DNA of 64,000 bases from Tipula vernalis (lineage: Eukaryota; Arthropoda; Insecta; Diptera; Tipulidae): positions 31,517,045 through 31,581,044 of the forward strand of contig OY282558.1 of assembly GCA_958295665.1 (NCBI GenBank). The letters run 5' to 3'. The first letter of the stretch is position 1, and each line of letters begins with the position of its first letter. Below the pieces are notes generated by a model. That model worked only from the letters and a program-made list of their open reading frames with translations, had not been told where the DNA came from and did not search any database. Positions 1 through 14,030 of the stretch are shown in pieces. A program made the translations under genes and the position numbers.

Positions 1-3000
1 TTGTAATTGTTATGCCAAACGGCATTAAAATTGGTTGATTATTTCCATACATTTCACAGAAAAACCGATTCGAAGAAAATCACCTTACTATAGCTCAGCC
101 GATTCAGAGCTGTAAAAATCCGAAATCTGCAATTGTGTTCCGATTGCGGTTCTTGATACCTCAAATGATAGGTCTCGGGACTTGTAATTGTTATGCCAAA
201 CGGCATTAAAATTGGTTGATTATTTCCATACATTTCACAGAAAAACCGATTCGAAGAAAATCACCTTACTATAGCTCAGCCGATTCAGAGCTGTGAAAAT
301 CCGAAATCTGCAATTGTGCTCCGATTGCGGTTCTTGATACCTTAAATGATAGGTCTCGAGACCTGTAATTGCTATACCATACATTTCGAAAAAAGTTCGA
401 TTCGAAGAAAATCACCTTACTATAGCTCAGCCGATTCAGAGCTGTAAAAATCCGAAATCTGCAATTGTGCTCCGATTGCGGTTCTTGATACCTCAAATGA
501 TAGGTCTCGGGACTTGTAATTGTTATGCCAAACGGCATTAAAATTGGTTGATTATTTTCATACATTTCACAGAAAAACCGATTCGAAGAAAATCACCTTA
601 CTATAGCTCAGCCGATTCAGAGCTGTAAAAATCCGAAATCTGCAATTGTGCTCCGATTGCGGTTCTTGATACCTCAAATGATAGGTCACGAGACCTGTAA
701 TTGCTATACCATACATTTCGAAGAAAGTTCGATTCGAAGAAAATCACCTTACTATAGCTCAGCCGATTCAGAGCTGTAAAAATCCGAAATCTGCAATTGT
801 GCTTCGATTGCGGTTCTTGATACCTTAAATGATAGGTCACGAGACCTGTAATTGCTATACCATACATTTCGAAGAAAGTTCGATTCGAAGAAAATCACCT
901 TACTATAGCTCAGCCGATTCAGAGCTGTAAAAATCCGAAATCTGCAATTGTGCTCCGATTGCGGTTCTTGATACCTCAAATGATAGGTCTCGGGACTTGT
1001 AATTGTTATGCCAAACGGCATTAAAATTGGTTGATTATTTCCATACATTTCACAGAAAAACCGATTCGAAGAAAATCTCCTTACTATAGCTCAGCCGATT
1101 CAGAGCTGTGAAAATCCGAAATCTGCAATTGTGCTCCGATTCCGGTTCTTGATACCTTAAATGATAGGTCACGAGACCTGTAATTGCTATACCATACATT
1201 TCGAAAAAAGTTCGATTCGAAGAAAATCACCTTACTATAGCTCAGCCGATTCAGAGCTGTAAAAATCCGAAATCTGCAATTGTGCTCCGATTGCGGTTCT
1301 TGATACCTTAAATGATAGGTCACGAGACCTGTAATTGCTATACCATACATTTCGAAAAAAGTTCGATTCGAAGAAAATAACCTTACTATAGCTCAGCCGA
1401 TTCAGAGCTGTAAAAATCCGAAATCTGCAATTGTGCTCCGATTGCGGTTCTTGATACCTCAAATGATAGGTCTCGGGACTTGTAATTGTTATGCCAAACG
1501 GCATTAAAATTGGTTGATTATTTCCATACATTTCACAGAAAAACCGATTCGAAGAAAATCACCTTACTATAGCTCAGCCGATTCAGAGCTGTGAAAATCC
1601 GAAATCTGCAATTGTGCTCCGATTGCGGTTCTTGATACCTTAAATGATAGGTCACGAGACCTGTAATTGCTATACCATACATTTCGAAAAAAGTTCGATT
1701 CGAAGAAAATCACCTTACTATAGCTCAGCCGATTCAGAGCTGTAAAAATCCGAAATCTGCAATTGTGCTCCGATTGCGGTTCTTGATACCTTAAATGATA
1801 GGTCACGAGACCTGTAATTGCTATACCATACATTTCGAAAAAAGTTCGATTCGAAGAAAATCACCTTACTATAGCTCAGCCGATTCAGAGCTGTAAAAAT
1901 CCGAAATCTGCAATTGTGCTCCGATTGCGGTTCTTGATACCTTAAATGATAGGTCACGAGACCTGTAATTGCTATACCATACATTTCGAAAAAAGTTCGA
2001 TTCGAAGAAAATCACCTTACTATAGCTCAGCCGATTCAGAGCTGTAAAAATCCGAAATCTGCAATTGTGCTCCGATTGCGGTTCTTGATACCTTAAATGA
2101 TAGGTCACGAGACCTGTAATTGCTATACCATACATTTCGAAAAAAGTTCGATTCGAAGAAAATCACCTTACTATAGCTCAGCCGATTCAGAGCTGTAAAA
2201 ATCCGAAATCTGCAATTGTGCTCCGATTGCGGTTCTTGATACCTCAAATGATAGGTCTCGGGACTTGTAATTGTTATGCCAAACGGCATTAAAATTGGTT
2301 GATTATTTCCATACATTTCACAGAAAAACCGATTCGAAGAAAATCACCTTACTATAGCTCAGCCGATTCAGAGCTGTGAAAATCCGAAATCTGCAATTGT
2401 GCTCCGATTGCGGTTCTTGATACCTCAAATGATAGGTCTCGGGACTTGTAATTGTTATTTAAAACGGCATTAAAATTGGTTGATTATTTCCATACATTTC
2501 ACAGAAAAACCGATTCGAAGAAAATCACCTTACTATAGCTCAGTCGATTCAGAGCTGTAAAAATCCGAAATCTGCAATTGTGCTCCGATTGCGGTTTTAG
2601 ATACCTTAAATGATAGGTCACGAGACCTGTAATTGCTATACCATACATTTCGAAGAAAGTTCGATTCGAAGAAAATCACCTTACTATAGCTCAGCCGATT
2701 CAGAGCTGTAAAAATCCGAAATCTGCAATTGTGCTTCGATTGCGGTTCTTGATACCTCAAATGATAGGTCTCGGGACTTGTAATTGTTATGCCAAACGGC
2801 ATTAAAATTGGTTGATTATTTCCATACATTTCACAGAAAAACCGATTCGAAGAAAATCACCTTACTATAGCTCAGCCGATTCAGAGCTGTAAAAATCCGA
2901 AATCTGCAATTGTGCTCCGATTGCGGTTTTAGATACCTTAAATGATAGGTCACGAGACCTGTAATTGCTATACCATACATTTCGAAGAAAGTTCGATTCG

Positions 3001-6000
3001 AAGAAAATCACCTTACTATAGCTCAGCCGATTCAGAGCTGTAAAAATCCGAAATCTGCAATTGTGCTCCGATTGCGGTTCTTGATACCTCAAATGATAGG
3101 TCTCGGGACTTGTAATTGTTATGCCAAACGGCATTAAAATTGGTTGATTATTTCCATACATTTCACAGAAAAACCGATTCGAAGAAAATCACCTTACTAT
3201 AGCTCAGCCGATTCAGAGCTGTAAAAATCCGAAATCTGCAATTGTGCTCCGATTGCGGTTTTAGATACCTTAAATGATAGGTCACGAGACCTGTAATTGC
3301 TATACCATACATTTCGAAGAAAGTTCGATTCGAAGAAAATCACCTTACTATAGCTCAGCCGATTCAGAGCTGTAAAAATCCGAAATCTGCAATTGTGCTT
3401 CGATTGCGGTTCTTGATACCTCAAATGATAGGTCACGAGACCTGTAATTGCTATACCATACATTTCGAAGAAAGTTCGATTCGAATAAAATCACCTTACT
3501 ATAGCTCAGCCGATTCAGAGCTGTAAAAATCCGAAATCTGCAATTGTGCTCCGATTGCGGTTCTTGATACCTCAAATGATAGGTCTCGGGACTTGTAATT
3601 GTTATGCCAAACGGCATTAAAATTGGTTGATTATTTCCATACATTTCACAGAAAAACCGATTCGAAGAAAATCACCTTACTATAGCTCAGCCGATTCAGA
3701 GCTGTGAAAATCCGAAATCTGCAATTGTGCTCCGATTGCGGTTCTTGATACCTTAAATGATAGGTCACGAGACCTGTAATTGCTATACCATACATTTCGA
3801 AGAAAGTTCGATTCGAAGAAAATCACCTTACTATAGCTCAGCCGATTCAGAGCTGTAAAAATCCGAAATCTGCAATTGTGCTTCGATTGCGGTTCTTGAT
3901 ACCTTAAATGATAGGTCACGAGACCTGTAATTGCTATACCATACATTTCGAAGAAAGTTCGTTCGAAGAAAATCACCTTACTATAGCTCAGCCGATTCAG
4001 AGCTGTAAAAATCCGAAATCTGCAATTGTGCTCCGATTGCGGTTCTTGATACCTCAAATGATAGGTCTCGGGACTTGTAATTGTTATGCCAAACGGCATT
4101 AAAATTGGTTGATTATTTCCATACATTTCACAGAAAAACCGATTCGAAGAAAATCACCTTACTATAGCTCAGCCGATTCAGAGCTGTGAAAATCCGAAAT
4201 CTGCAATTGTGCTCCGATTGCGGTTCTTGATACCTTAAATGATAGGTCACGAGACCTGTAATTGCTATACCATACATTTCGAAGAAAGTTCGTTCGAAGA
4301 AAATCACCTTACTATAGCTCAGCCGATTCAGAGCTGTAAAAATCCGAAATCTGCAATTGTGCTCCGATTGCGGTTCTTGATACCTCAAATGATAGGTCTC
4401 GGGACTTGTAATTGTTATGCCAAACGGCATTAAAATTGGTTGATTATTTCCATACATTTCACAGAAAAACCGATTCGAAGAAAATCACCTTACTATAGCT
4501 CAGCCGATTCAGAGCTGTAAAAATCCGAAATCTGCAATTGTGCTCCGATTGCGGTTCTTGATACCTTAAATGATAGGTCACGAGACCTGTAATTGCTATA
4601 CCATACATTTCGAAGAAAGTTCGATTCGAAGAAAATCACCTTACTATAGCTCAGCCGATTCAGAGCTGTAAAAATCCGAAATCTGCAATTGTGCTTCGAT
4701 TGCGGTTCTTGATACCTCAAATGATAGGTCACGAGACCTGTAATTGCTATACCATACATTTCGAAGAAAGTTCGATTCGAAGAAAATCACCTTACTATAG
4801 CTCAGCCGATTCAGAGCTGTAAAAATCCGAAATCTGCAATTGTGCTCCGATTGCGGTTCTTGATACCTCAAATGATAGGTCTCGGGACTTGTAATTGTTA
4901 TGCCAAACCGCATTAAAATTGGTTGATTATTTCCATACATTTCACAGAAAAACCGATTCGAAGAAAATCACCTTACTATAGCTCAGCCGATTCAGAGCTG
5001 TGAAAATCCGAAATCTGCAATTGTGCTCCGATTGCGGTTTTAGATACCTTAAATGATAGGTCACGAGACCTGTAATTGCTATACCATACATTTCGAAGAA
5101 AGTTCGATTCGAAGAAAATCACCTTACTATAGCTCAGCCGATTCAGAGCTGTAAAAATCCGAAATCTGCAATTGTGCTCCGATTGCGGTTCTTGATACCT
5201 CAAATGATAGGTCTCGGGACTTGTAATTGTTATGCCAAACGGCATTAAAATTGGTTGATTATTTCCATACATTTCACAGAAAAACCGATTCGAAGAAAAT
5301 CACCTTACTATAGCTCAGCCGATTCAGAGCTGTAAAAATCCGAAATCTGCAATTGTGCTCCGATTGCGGTTCTTGATACCTTAAATGATAGGTCACGAGA
5401 CCTGTAATTGCTATACCATACATTTCGAAGAAAGTTCGATTCGAAGAAAATCACCTTACTATAGCTCAGCCGATTCAGAGCTGTAAAAATCCGAAATCTG
5501 CAATTGTGCTTCGATTGCGGTTCTTGATACCTCAAATGATAGGTCACGAGACCTGTAATTGCTATACCATACATTTCGTAAAAAGTTCGATTCGAAGAAA
5601 ATCACCTTACTATAGCTCAGCCGATTCAGAGCTGTAAAAATCCGAAATCTGCAATTGTGCTCCGATTGCGGTTCTTGATACCTCAAATGAAAGGTCTCGG
5701 GACTTGTAATTGTTATGCCAAACGGCATTAAAATTGGTTGATTATTTCCATACATTTCACAGAAAAACCGATTCGAAGAAAATCACCTTACTATAGCTCA
5801 GCCGATTCAGAGCTGTAAAAATCCGAAATCTGCAATTGTGCTCCGATTGCGGTTCTTGATACCTTAAATGATAGGTCACGAGACCTGTAATTGCTATACC
5901 ATACATTTCGAAGAAAGTTCGATTCGAAGAAAATCACCTTACTATAGCTCAGCCGATTCAGAGCTGTAAAAATCCGAAATCTGCAATTGTGCTCCGATTG

Positions 6001-7932
6001 CGGTTCTTGATACCTCAAATGATAGGTCTCGGGACTTGTAATTGTTATGCCAAACGGCATTAAAATTGGTTGATTATTTCCATACATTTCACAGAAAAAC
6101 CGATTCGAAGAAAATCACCTTACTATAGCTCAGCCGATTCAGAGCTGTAAAAATCCGAAATCTGCAATTGTGCTCCGATTGCGGTTCTTGATACCTTAAA
6201 TGATAGGTCACGAGACCTGTAATTGCTATACCATACATTTCGAAGAAAGTTCGTTCGAAGAAAATCACCTTACTATAGCTCAGCCGATTCAGAGCTGTAA
6301 AAATCCGAAATCTGCAATTGTGCTCCGATTGCGGTTCTTGATACCTCAAATGATAGGTCTCGGGACTTGTAATTGTTATGCCAAACGGCATTAAAATTGG
6401 TTGATTATTTCCATACATTTCACAGAAAAACCGATTCGAAGAAAATCACCTTACTATAGCTCAGCCGATTCAGAGCTGTAAAAATCCGAAATCTGCAATT
6501 GTGCTCCGATTGCGGTTCTTGATACCTTAAATGATAGGTCACGAGACCTGTAATTGCTATACCATACATTTCGAAGAAAGTTCGATTCGAAGAAAATCAC
6601 CTTACTATAGCTCAGCCGATTCAGAGCTGTAAAAATCCGAAATCTGCAATTGTGCTCCGATTGCGGTTCTTGATACCTCAAATGATAGGTCTCGGGACTT
6701 GTAATTGTTATGCCAAACGGCATTAAAATTGGTTGATTATTTCCATACATTTCACAGAAAAACCGATTCGAAGAAAATCACCTTACTATAGCTCAGCCGA
6801 TTCAGAGCTGTGAAAATCCGAAATCTGCAATTGTGCTCCGATTGCGGTTCTTGATACCTTAAATGATAGGTCACGAGACCTGTAATTGCTATACCATACA
6901 TTTCGAAGAAAGTTCGATTCGAAGAAAATCACCTTACTATAGCTCAGCCGATTCAGAGCTGTAAAAATCCGAAATCTGCAATTGTGCTCCGATTGCGGTT
7001 CTTGATACCTCAAATGATAGGTCTCGGGACTTGTAATTGTTATGCCAAACGGCATTAAAATTGGTTGATTATTTCCATACATTTCACAGAAAAACCGATT
7101 CGAAGAAAATCACCTTACTATAGCTCAGCCGATTCAGAGCTGTGAAAATCCGAAATCTGCAATTGTGCTCCGATTGCGGTTCTTGATACCTTAAATGATA
7201 GGTCACGAGACCTGTAATTGCTATACCATACATTTCGAAGAAAGTTCGATTCGAAGAAAATCACCTTACTATAGCTCAGCCGATTCAGAGCTGTAAAAAT
7301 CCGAAATCTGCAATTGTGCTCCGATTGCGGTTCTTGATACCTCAAATGATAGGTCTCGGGACTTGTAATTGTTATGCCAAACGGCATTAAAATTGGTTAA
7401 TTATTTCCATACATTTCACAGAAAAACCGATTCGAAGAAAATCACCTTACTATAGCTCAGCCGATTCAGAGCTGTGAAAATCCGAAATCTGCAATTGTGC
7501 TCCGATTGCGGTTCTTGATACCTTAAATGATAGGTCACGAGACCTGTAATTGCTATACCATACATTTCGAAGAAAGTTCGATTCGAAGAAAATCACCTTA
7601 CTATAGCTCAGCCGATTCAGAGCTGTAAAAATCCGAAATCTGCAATTGTGCTCCGATTGCGGTTCTTGATACCTCAAATGATAGGTCACGAGACCTGTAA
7701 TTGCTATACCATACATTTCGAAGAAAGTTCGATTCGAAGAAAATCACCTTACTATAGCTCAGCCGATTCAGAGCTGTAAAAATCCGAAATCTGCAATTGT
7801 GCTCCGATTGCGGTTCTTGATACCTCAAATGATAGGTATCGGGACTTGTAATTGTTATGCCAAACGGCATTAAAATTGGTTGATTATTTCCATACATTTC
7901 ACAGAAAAACCGATTCGAAGAATATCACCTTA
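1..7932 (+). repeat. Left domain: AB and AAB units, 'cgg' B subtype
   Basis: Order from 88: B, AB, AAB, AAB, A4BB (1567), AB, AB, AAB, AAB (3680, second A 150 bp), AB (4162, A 150 bp), AAB, AB, AAB, AB, AB (6123, A 150 bp), AB, AB, AB, AAB (7450). Bases 1-87 are a truncated B. Most B carry CCAAACGG; the one near 4918 carries CCG. In seven A copies between 269 and about 2170 the tail reads TTTCGAAAAAAG, a local subfamily. The B at 2352-2532 has TTATTTAAAACGG in place of TTATGCCAAACGG. Four A copies (2533, 2865, 3197, 4976) share GGTTTTAGATACC, marking spread of one variant at 332-bp steps. Confidence 0.9.
3831..3980 (+). repeat. 150-bp A monomer with 1-bp deletion (first of three)
   Basis: The tail reads GTTCGTTCGAAG instead of GTTCGATTCGAAG, one A missing near 3961. 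The same deletion recurs in the A monomers at 4162-4311 and 6123-6272. Sharing of a rare deletion shows these three copies are duplicates of one mutated monomer. The missing base joins two frames on the minus strand, which creates open frames up to 148 codons here; these are an accident of the deletion. Confidence 0.9.
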
Positions 7933-10408
7933 CTATAGCTCAGCCGATTCAGAGCTGTAATAATCCGAAATCTGCAATTGTGCTCCGATTGCGGTTCTTG
8001 ATACCTTAAATGATAGGTCACGAGACCTGTAATTGCTATACCATACATTTCGAAGAAAGTTCGATTCGAAGAAAATCACCTTACTATAGCTCAGCCGATT
8101 CAGAGCTGTAAAAATCCGAAATCTGCAATTGTGCTCCGATTGCGGTTCTTGATACCTTAAATGATAGGTCACGAGACCTGTAATTGCTATACCATACATT
8201 TCGAAGAAAGTTCGATTCGAAGAAAATCACCTTACTATAGCTCAGCCGATTCAGAGCTGTAAAAATCCGAAATCTGCAATTGTGCTCCGATTGCGGTTCT
8301 TGATACCTTAAATGATAGGTCACGAGACCTGTAATTGCTATACCATACATTTCGAAGAAAGTTCGATTCGAAGAAAATCACCTTACTATAGCTCAGCCGA
8401 TTCAGAGCTGTAAAAATCCGAAATCTGCAATTGTGCTCCGATTGCGGTTCTTGATACCTTAAATGATAGGTCACGAGACCTGTAATTGCTATACCATACA
8501 TTTCGAAGAAAGTTCGATTCGAAGAAAATCACCTTACTATAGCTCAGCCGATTCAGAGCTGTAAAAATCCGAAATCTGCAATTGTGCTCCGATTGCGGTT
8601 CTTGATACCTTAAATGATAGGTCACGAGACCTGTAATTGCTATACCATACATTTCGAAGAAAGTTCGATTCGAAGAAAATCACCTTACTATAGCTCAGCC
8701 GATTCAGAGCTGTAAAAATCCGAAATCTGCAATTGTGCTCCGATTGCGGTTCTTGATACCTTAAATGATAGGTCACGAGACCTGTAATTGCTATACCATA
8801 CATTTCGAAGAAAGTTCGATTCGAAGAAAATCACCTTACTATAGCTCAGCCGATTCAGAGCTGTAAAAATCCGAAATCTGCAATTGTGCTCCGATTGCGG
8901 TTCTTGATACCTCAAATGATAGGTCTCGGGACTTGTAATTGTTATGCCAAACCGCATTAAAATTGGTTGATTATTTCCATACATTTCACAGAAAAACCGA
9001 TTCGAAGAAAATCACCTTACTATAGCTCAGCCGATTCAGAGCTGTAAAAATCCAAAATCTGCAATTGTGCTCCGATTGCGGTTCTTGATACCTTAAATGA
9101 TAGGTCACGAGACCTGTAATTGCTATACCATACATTTCGAAGAAAGTTCGATTCGAAGAAAATCACCTTACTATAGCTCAGCCGATTCAGAGCTGTAAAA
9201 ATCCGAAATCTGCAATTGTGCTCCGATTGCGGTTCTTGATACCTTAAATGATAGGTCACGAGACCTGTAATTGCTATACCATACATTTCGAAGAAAGTTC
9301 GATTCGAAGAAAATCACCTTACTATAGCTCAGCCGATTCAGAGCTGTAAAAATCCGAAATCTGCAATTGTGCTCCGATTGCGGTTCTTGATACCTTAAAT
9401 GATAGGTCACGAGACCTGTAATTGCTATACCATACATTTCGAAGAAAGTTCGATTCGAAGAAAATCACCTTACTATAGCTCAGCCGATTCAGAGCTGTAA
9501 AAATCCGAAATCTGCAATTGTGCTCCGATTGCGGTTCTTGATACCTTAAATGATAGGTCACGAGACCTGTAATTGCTATACCATACATTTCGAAGAAAGT
9601 TCGATTCGAAGAAAATCACCTTACTATAGCTCAGCCGATTCAGAGCTGTAAAAATCCGAAATCTGCAATTGTGCTCCGATTGCGGTTCTTGATACCTTAA
9701 ATGATAGGTCACGAGACCTGTAATTGCTATACCATACATTTCGAAGAAAGTTCGATTCGAAGAAAATCACCTTACTATAGCTCAGCCGATTCAGAGCTGT
9801 AAAAATCCGAAATCTGCAATTGTGCTCCGATTGCGGTTCTTGATACCTCAAATGATAGGTCTCGGGACTTGTAATTGTTATGCCAAACCGCATTAAAATT
9901 GGTTGATTATTTCCATACATTTCACAGAAAAACCGATTCGAAGAAAATCACCTTACTATAGCTCAGCCGATTCAGAGCTGTAAAAATCCAAAATCTGCAA
10001 TTGTGCTCCGATTGCGGTTCTTGATACCTTAAATGATAGGTCACGAGACCTGTAATTGCTATACCATACATTTCGAAGAAAGTTCGATTCGAAGAAAATC
10101 ACCTTACTATAGCTCAGCCGATTCAGAGCTGTAAAAATCCGAAATCTGCAATTGTGCTCCGATTGCGGTTCTTGATACCTTAAATGATAGGTCACGAGAC
10201 CTGTAATTGCTATACCATACATTTCGAAGAAAGTTCGATTCGAAGAAAATCACCTTACTATAGCTCAGCCGATTCAGAGCTGTAAAAATCCGAAATCTGC
10301 AATTGTGCTCCGATTGCGGTTCTTGATACCTTAAATGATAGGTCACGAGACCTGTAATTGCTATACCATACATTTCGAAGAAAGTTCGATTCGAAGAAAA
10401 TCACCTTA

Positions 10409-12219
10409 CTATAGCTCAGCCGATTCAGAGCTGTAAAAATCCGAAATCTGCAATTGTGCTCCGATTGCGGTTCTTGATACCTTAAATGATAGGTCACGAG
10501 ACCTGTAATTGCTATACCATACATTTCGAAGAAAGTTCGATTCGAAGAAAATCACCTTACTATAGCTCAGCCGATTCAGAGCTGTAAAAATCCGAAATCT
10601 GCAATTGTGCTCCGATTGCGGTTCTTGATACCTCAAATGATAGGTCTCGGGACTTGTAATTGTTATGCCAAACCGCATTAAAATTGGTTGATTATTTCCA
10701 TACATTTCACAGAAAAACCGATTCGAAGAAAATCACCTTACTATAGCTCAGCCGATTCAGAGCTGTAAAAATCCAAAATTTGCAATTGTGCTCCGATTGC
10801 GGTTCTTGATACCTTAAATGATAGGTCACGAGACCTGTAATTGCTATACCATACATTTCGAAGAAAGTTCGATTCGAAGAAAATCACCTTACTATAGCTC
10901 AGCCGATTCAGAGCTGTAAAAATCCGAAATCTGCAATTGTGCTCCGATTGCGGTTCTTGATACCTTAAATGATAGGTCACGAGACCTGTAATTGCTATAC
11001 CATACATTTCGAAGAAAGTTCGATTCGAAGAAAATCACCTTACTATAGCTCAGCCGATTCAGAGCTGTAAAAATCCGAAATATGCAATTGTGCTCCGATT
11101 GCGGTTCTTGATACCTCAAATGATAGGTCTCGGGACTTGTAATTGTTATGCCAAACCGCATTAAAATTGGTTGATTATTTCCATACATTTCACAGAAAAA
11201 CCGATTCGAAGAAAATCACCTTACTATAGCTCAGCCGATTCAGAGCTGTAAAAATCCGAAATCTGCAATTGTGCTCCGATTGCGGTTCTTGATACCTTAA
11301 ATGATAGGTCACACGACCTGTAATTGCTATACCATACATTTCGAAGAAAGTTCGATTCGAAGAAAATCACCTTACTATAGCTCAGCCGATTCAGAGCTGT
11401 AAAAATCCGAAATCTGCATTTGTGCTCCGATTGCGGTTCTTGATACCTCAAATGATAGGTCACGAGACCTGTAATTGCTATACCATACATTTCGAAGAAA
11501 GTTCGATTCGAAGAAAATCACCTTACTATAGCTCAGCCGATTCAGAGCTGTGAAAATCCGAAATCTGCAATTGTGCTCCGATTGCGGTTCTTGATACCTC
11601 AAATGATAGGTCTCGGGACTTGTAATTGTTATGCCAAACCGCATTGAAATTGGTTGATTATTTCCATACATTTCACAGAAAAACTGATTCGAAGAAAATC
11701 ACCTTACTATAGCTCAGCCGATTCAGAGCTGTAAAAATCCGAAATCTGCAATTGTGCTCCGATTGCGGTTCTTGATACCTTAAATGATAGGTCACGAGAC
11801 CTGTAATTGCTATACCATACATTTCGAAGAAAGTTCGATTCGAAGAAAATCACCTTACTATAGCTCAGCCGATTCAGAGCTGTGAAAATCCGAAATCTGC
11901 AATTGTGCTCCGATTGCGGTTCTTGATACCTCAAATGATAGGTCTCGGGACTTGTAATTGTTATGCCAAACCGCATTAAAATTGGTTGATTATTTCCATA
12001 CATTTCACAGAAAAACCGATTCGAAGAAAATCACCTTACTATAGCTCAGCCGATTCAGAGCTGTGAAAATCCGAAATCTGCAATTGTGCTCCGATTGCGG
12101 TTCTTGATACCTCAAATGATAGGTCTCGGGACTTGTAAATGTTATGCCAAACCGCATTAAAATTGGTTGATTATTTCCATACATTTCACAGAAAAACCGA
12201 TTCGAAGAAAATCACCTTA
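10409..12219 (+). repeat. 1811-bp higher-order unit (6A+5B), copy 1
   Basis: The order is AB AAB AAB ABB. Diagnostic variants: GTCACACGACC near 11312, GCATTTGTG near 11416, GCATTGAAATTGG with AAAACTGATTC near 11643-11685, and ACTTGTAAATG near 12136. The last is shared with copy 2 (near 13945) and with the copy at 18952-20762 (near 20680). Confidence 0.85.
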
Positions 12220-14030
12220 CTATAGCTCAGCCGATTCAGAGCTGTAAAAATCCAAAATTTGCAATTGTGCTCCGATTGCGGTTCTTGATACCTTAAATGA
12301 TAGGTCACGAGACCTGTAATTGCTATACCATACATTTCGAAGAAAGTTCGATTCGAAGAAAATCACCTTACTATAGCTCAGCCGATTCAGAGCTGTAAAA
12401 ATCCGAAATCTGCAATTGTGCTCCGATTGCGGTTCTTGATACCTCAAATGATAGGTCTCGGGACTTGTAATTGTTATGCCAAACCGCATTAAAATTGGTT
12501 GATTATTTCCATACATTTCACAGAAAAACCGATTCGAAGAAAATCACCTTACTATAGCTCAGCCGATTCAGAGCTGTAAAAATCCAAAATTTGCAATTGT
12601 GCTCCGATTGCGGTTCTTGATACCTTAAATGATAGGTCACGAGACCTGTAATTGCTATACCATACATTTCGAAGAAAGTTCGATTCGAAGAAAATCACCT
12701 TACTATAGCTCAGCCGATTCAGAGCTGTAAAAATCCGAAATCTGCAATTGTGCTCCGATTGCGGTTCTTGATACCTTAAATGATAGGTCACGAGACCTGT
12801 AATTGCTATACCATACATTTCGAAGAAAGTTCGATTCGAAGAAAATCACCTTACTATAGCTCAGCCGATTCAGAGCTGTAAAAATCCGAAATATGCAATT
12901 GTGCTCCGATTGCGGTTCTTGATACCTCAAATGATAGGTCTCGGGACTTGTAATTGTTATGCCAAACCGCATTAAAATTGGTTGATTATTTCCATACATT
13001 TCACAGAAAAACCGATTCGAAGAAAATCACCTTACTATAGCTCAGCCGATTCAGAGCTGTAAAAATCCGAAATCTGCAATTGTGCTCCGATTGCGGTTCT
13101 TGATACCTTAAATGATAGGTCACACGACCTGTAATTGCTATACCATACATTTCGAAGAAAGTTCGATTCGAAGAAAATCACCTTACTATAGCTCAGCCGA
13201 TTCAGAGCTGTAAAAATCCGAAATCTGCAATTGTGCTCCGATTGCGGTTCTTGATACCTTAAATGATAGGTCACGAGACCTGTAATTGCTATACCATACA
13301 TTTCGAAGAAAGTTCGATTCGAAGAAAATCACCTTACTATAGCTCAGCCGATTCAGAGCTGTAAAAATCCGAAATATGCAATTGTGCTCCGATTGCGGTT
13401 CTTGATACCTCAAATGATAGGTCTCGGGACTTGTAATTGTTATGCCAAACCGCATTAAAATTGGTTGATTATTTCCATACATTTCACAGAAAAACCGATT
13501 CGAAGAAAATCACCTTACTATAGCTCAGCCGATTCAGAGCTGTAAAAATCCGAAATCTGCAATTGTGCTCCGATTGCGGTTCTTGATACCTTAAATGATA
13601 GGTCACACGACCTGTAATTGCTATACCATACATTTCGAAGAAAGTTCGATTCGAAGAAAATCACCTTACTATAGCTCAGCCGATTCAGAGCTGTGAAAAT
13701 CCGAAATCTGCAATTGTGCTCCGATTGCGGTTCTTGATACCTCAAATGATAGGTCTCGGGACTTGTAATTGTTATGCCAAACCGCATTAAAATTGGTTGA
13801 TTATTTCCATACATTTCACAGAAAAACCGATTCGAAGAAAATCACCTTACTATAGCTCAGCCGATTCAGAGCTGTGAAAATCCGAAATCTGCAATTGTGC
13901 TCCGATTGCGGTTCTTGATACCTCAAATGATAGGTCTCGGGACTTGTAAATGTTATGCCAAACCGCATTAAAATTGGTTGATTATTTCCATACATTTCAC
14001 AGAAAAACCGATTCGAAGAAAATCACCTTA
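12220..14030 (+). repeat. 1811-bp higher-order unit, copy 2
   Basis: Same AB AAB AAB ABB order and exact length as the preceding unit. It keeps GTCACACGACC (near 13124 and again near 13607) and ACTTGTAAATG, but lacks GCATTTGTG and GCATTGAAATTGG. Some monomers have therefore been replaced by unequal exchange or conversion since duplication. Confidence 0.85.

Noticed and set aside
3908..4102. Plus-strand 64-codon frames at 3908, 4239 and 6200
   Set aside because: They exist only in the three monomers with the 1-bp deletion and are identical in each, so they are by-products of the repeat.
3680..4126. Minus-strand open frame of 148 codons, and the many 75-109 codon frames like it
   Set aside because: They repeat with the monomer, end at the same CTATAG, change frame with each copy, and the longest exists only because of the 1-bp deletion near 3961. 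No start context, codon pattern or domain supports a gene.
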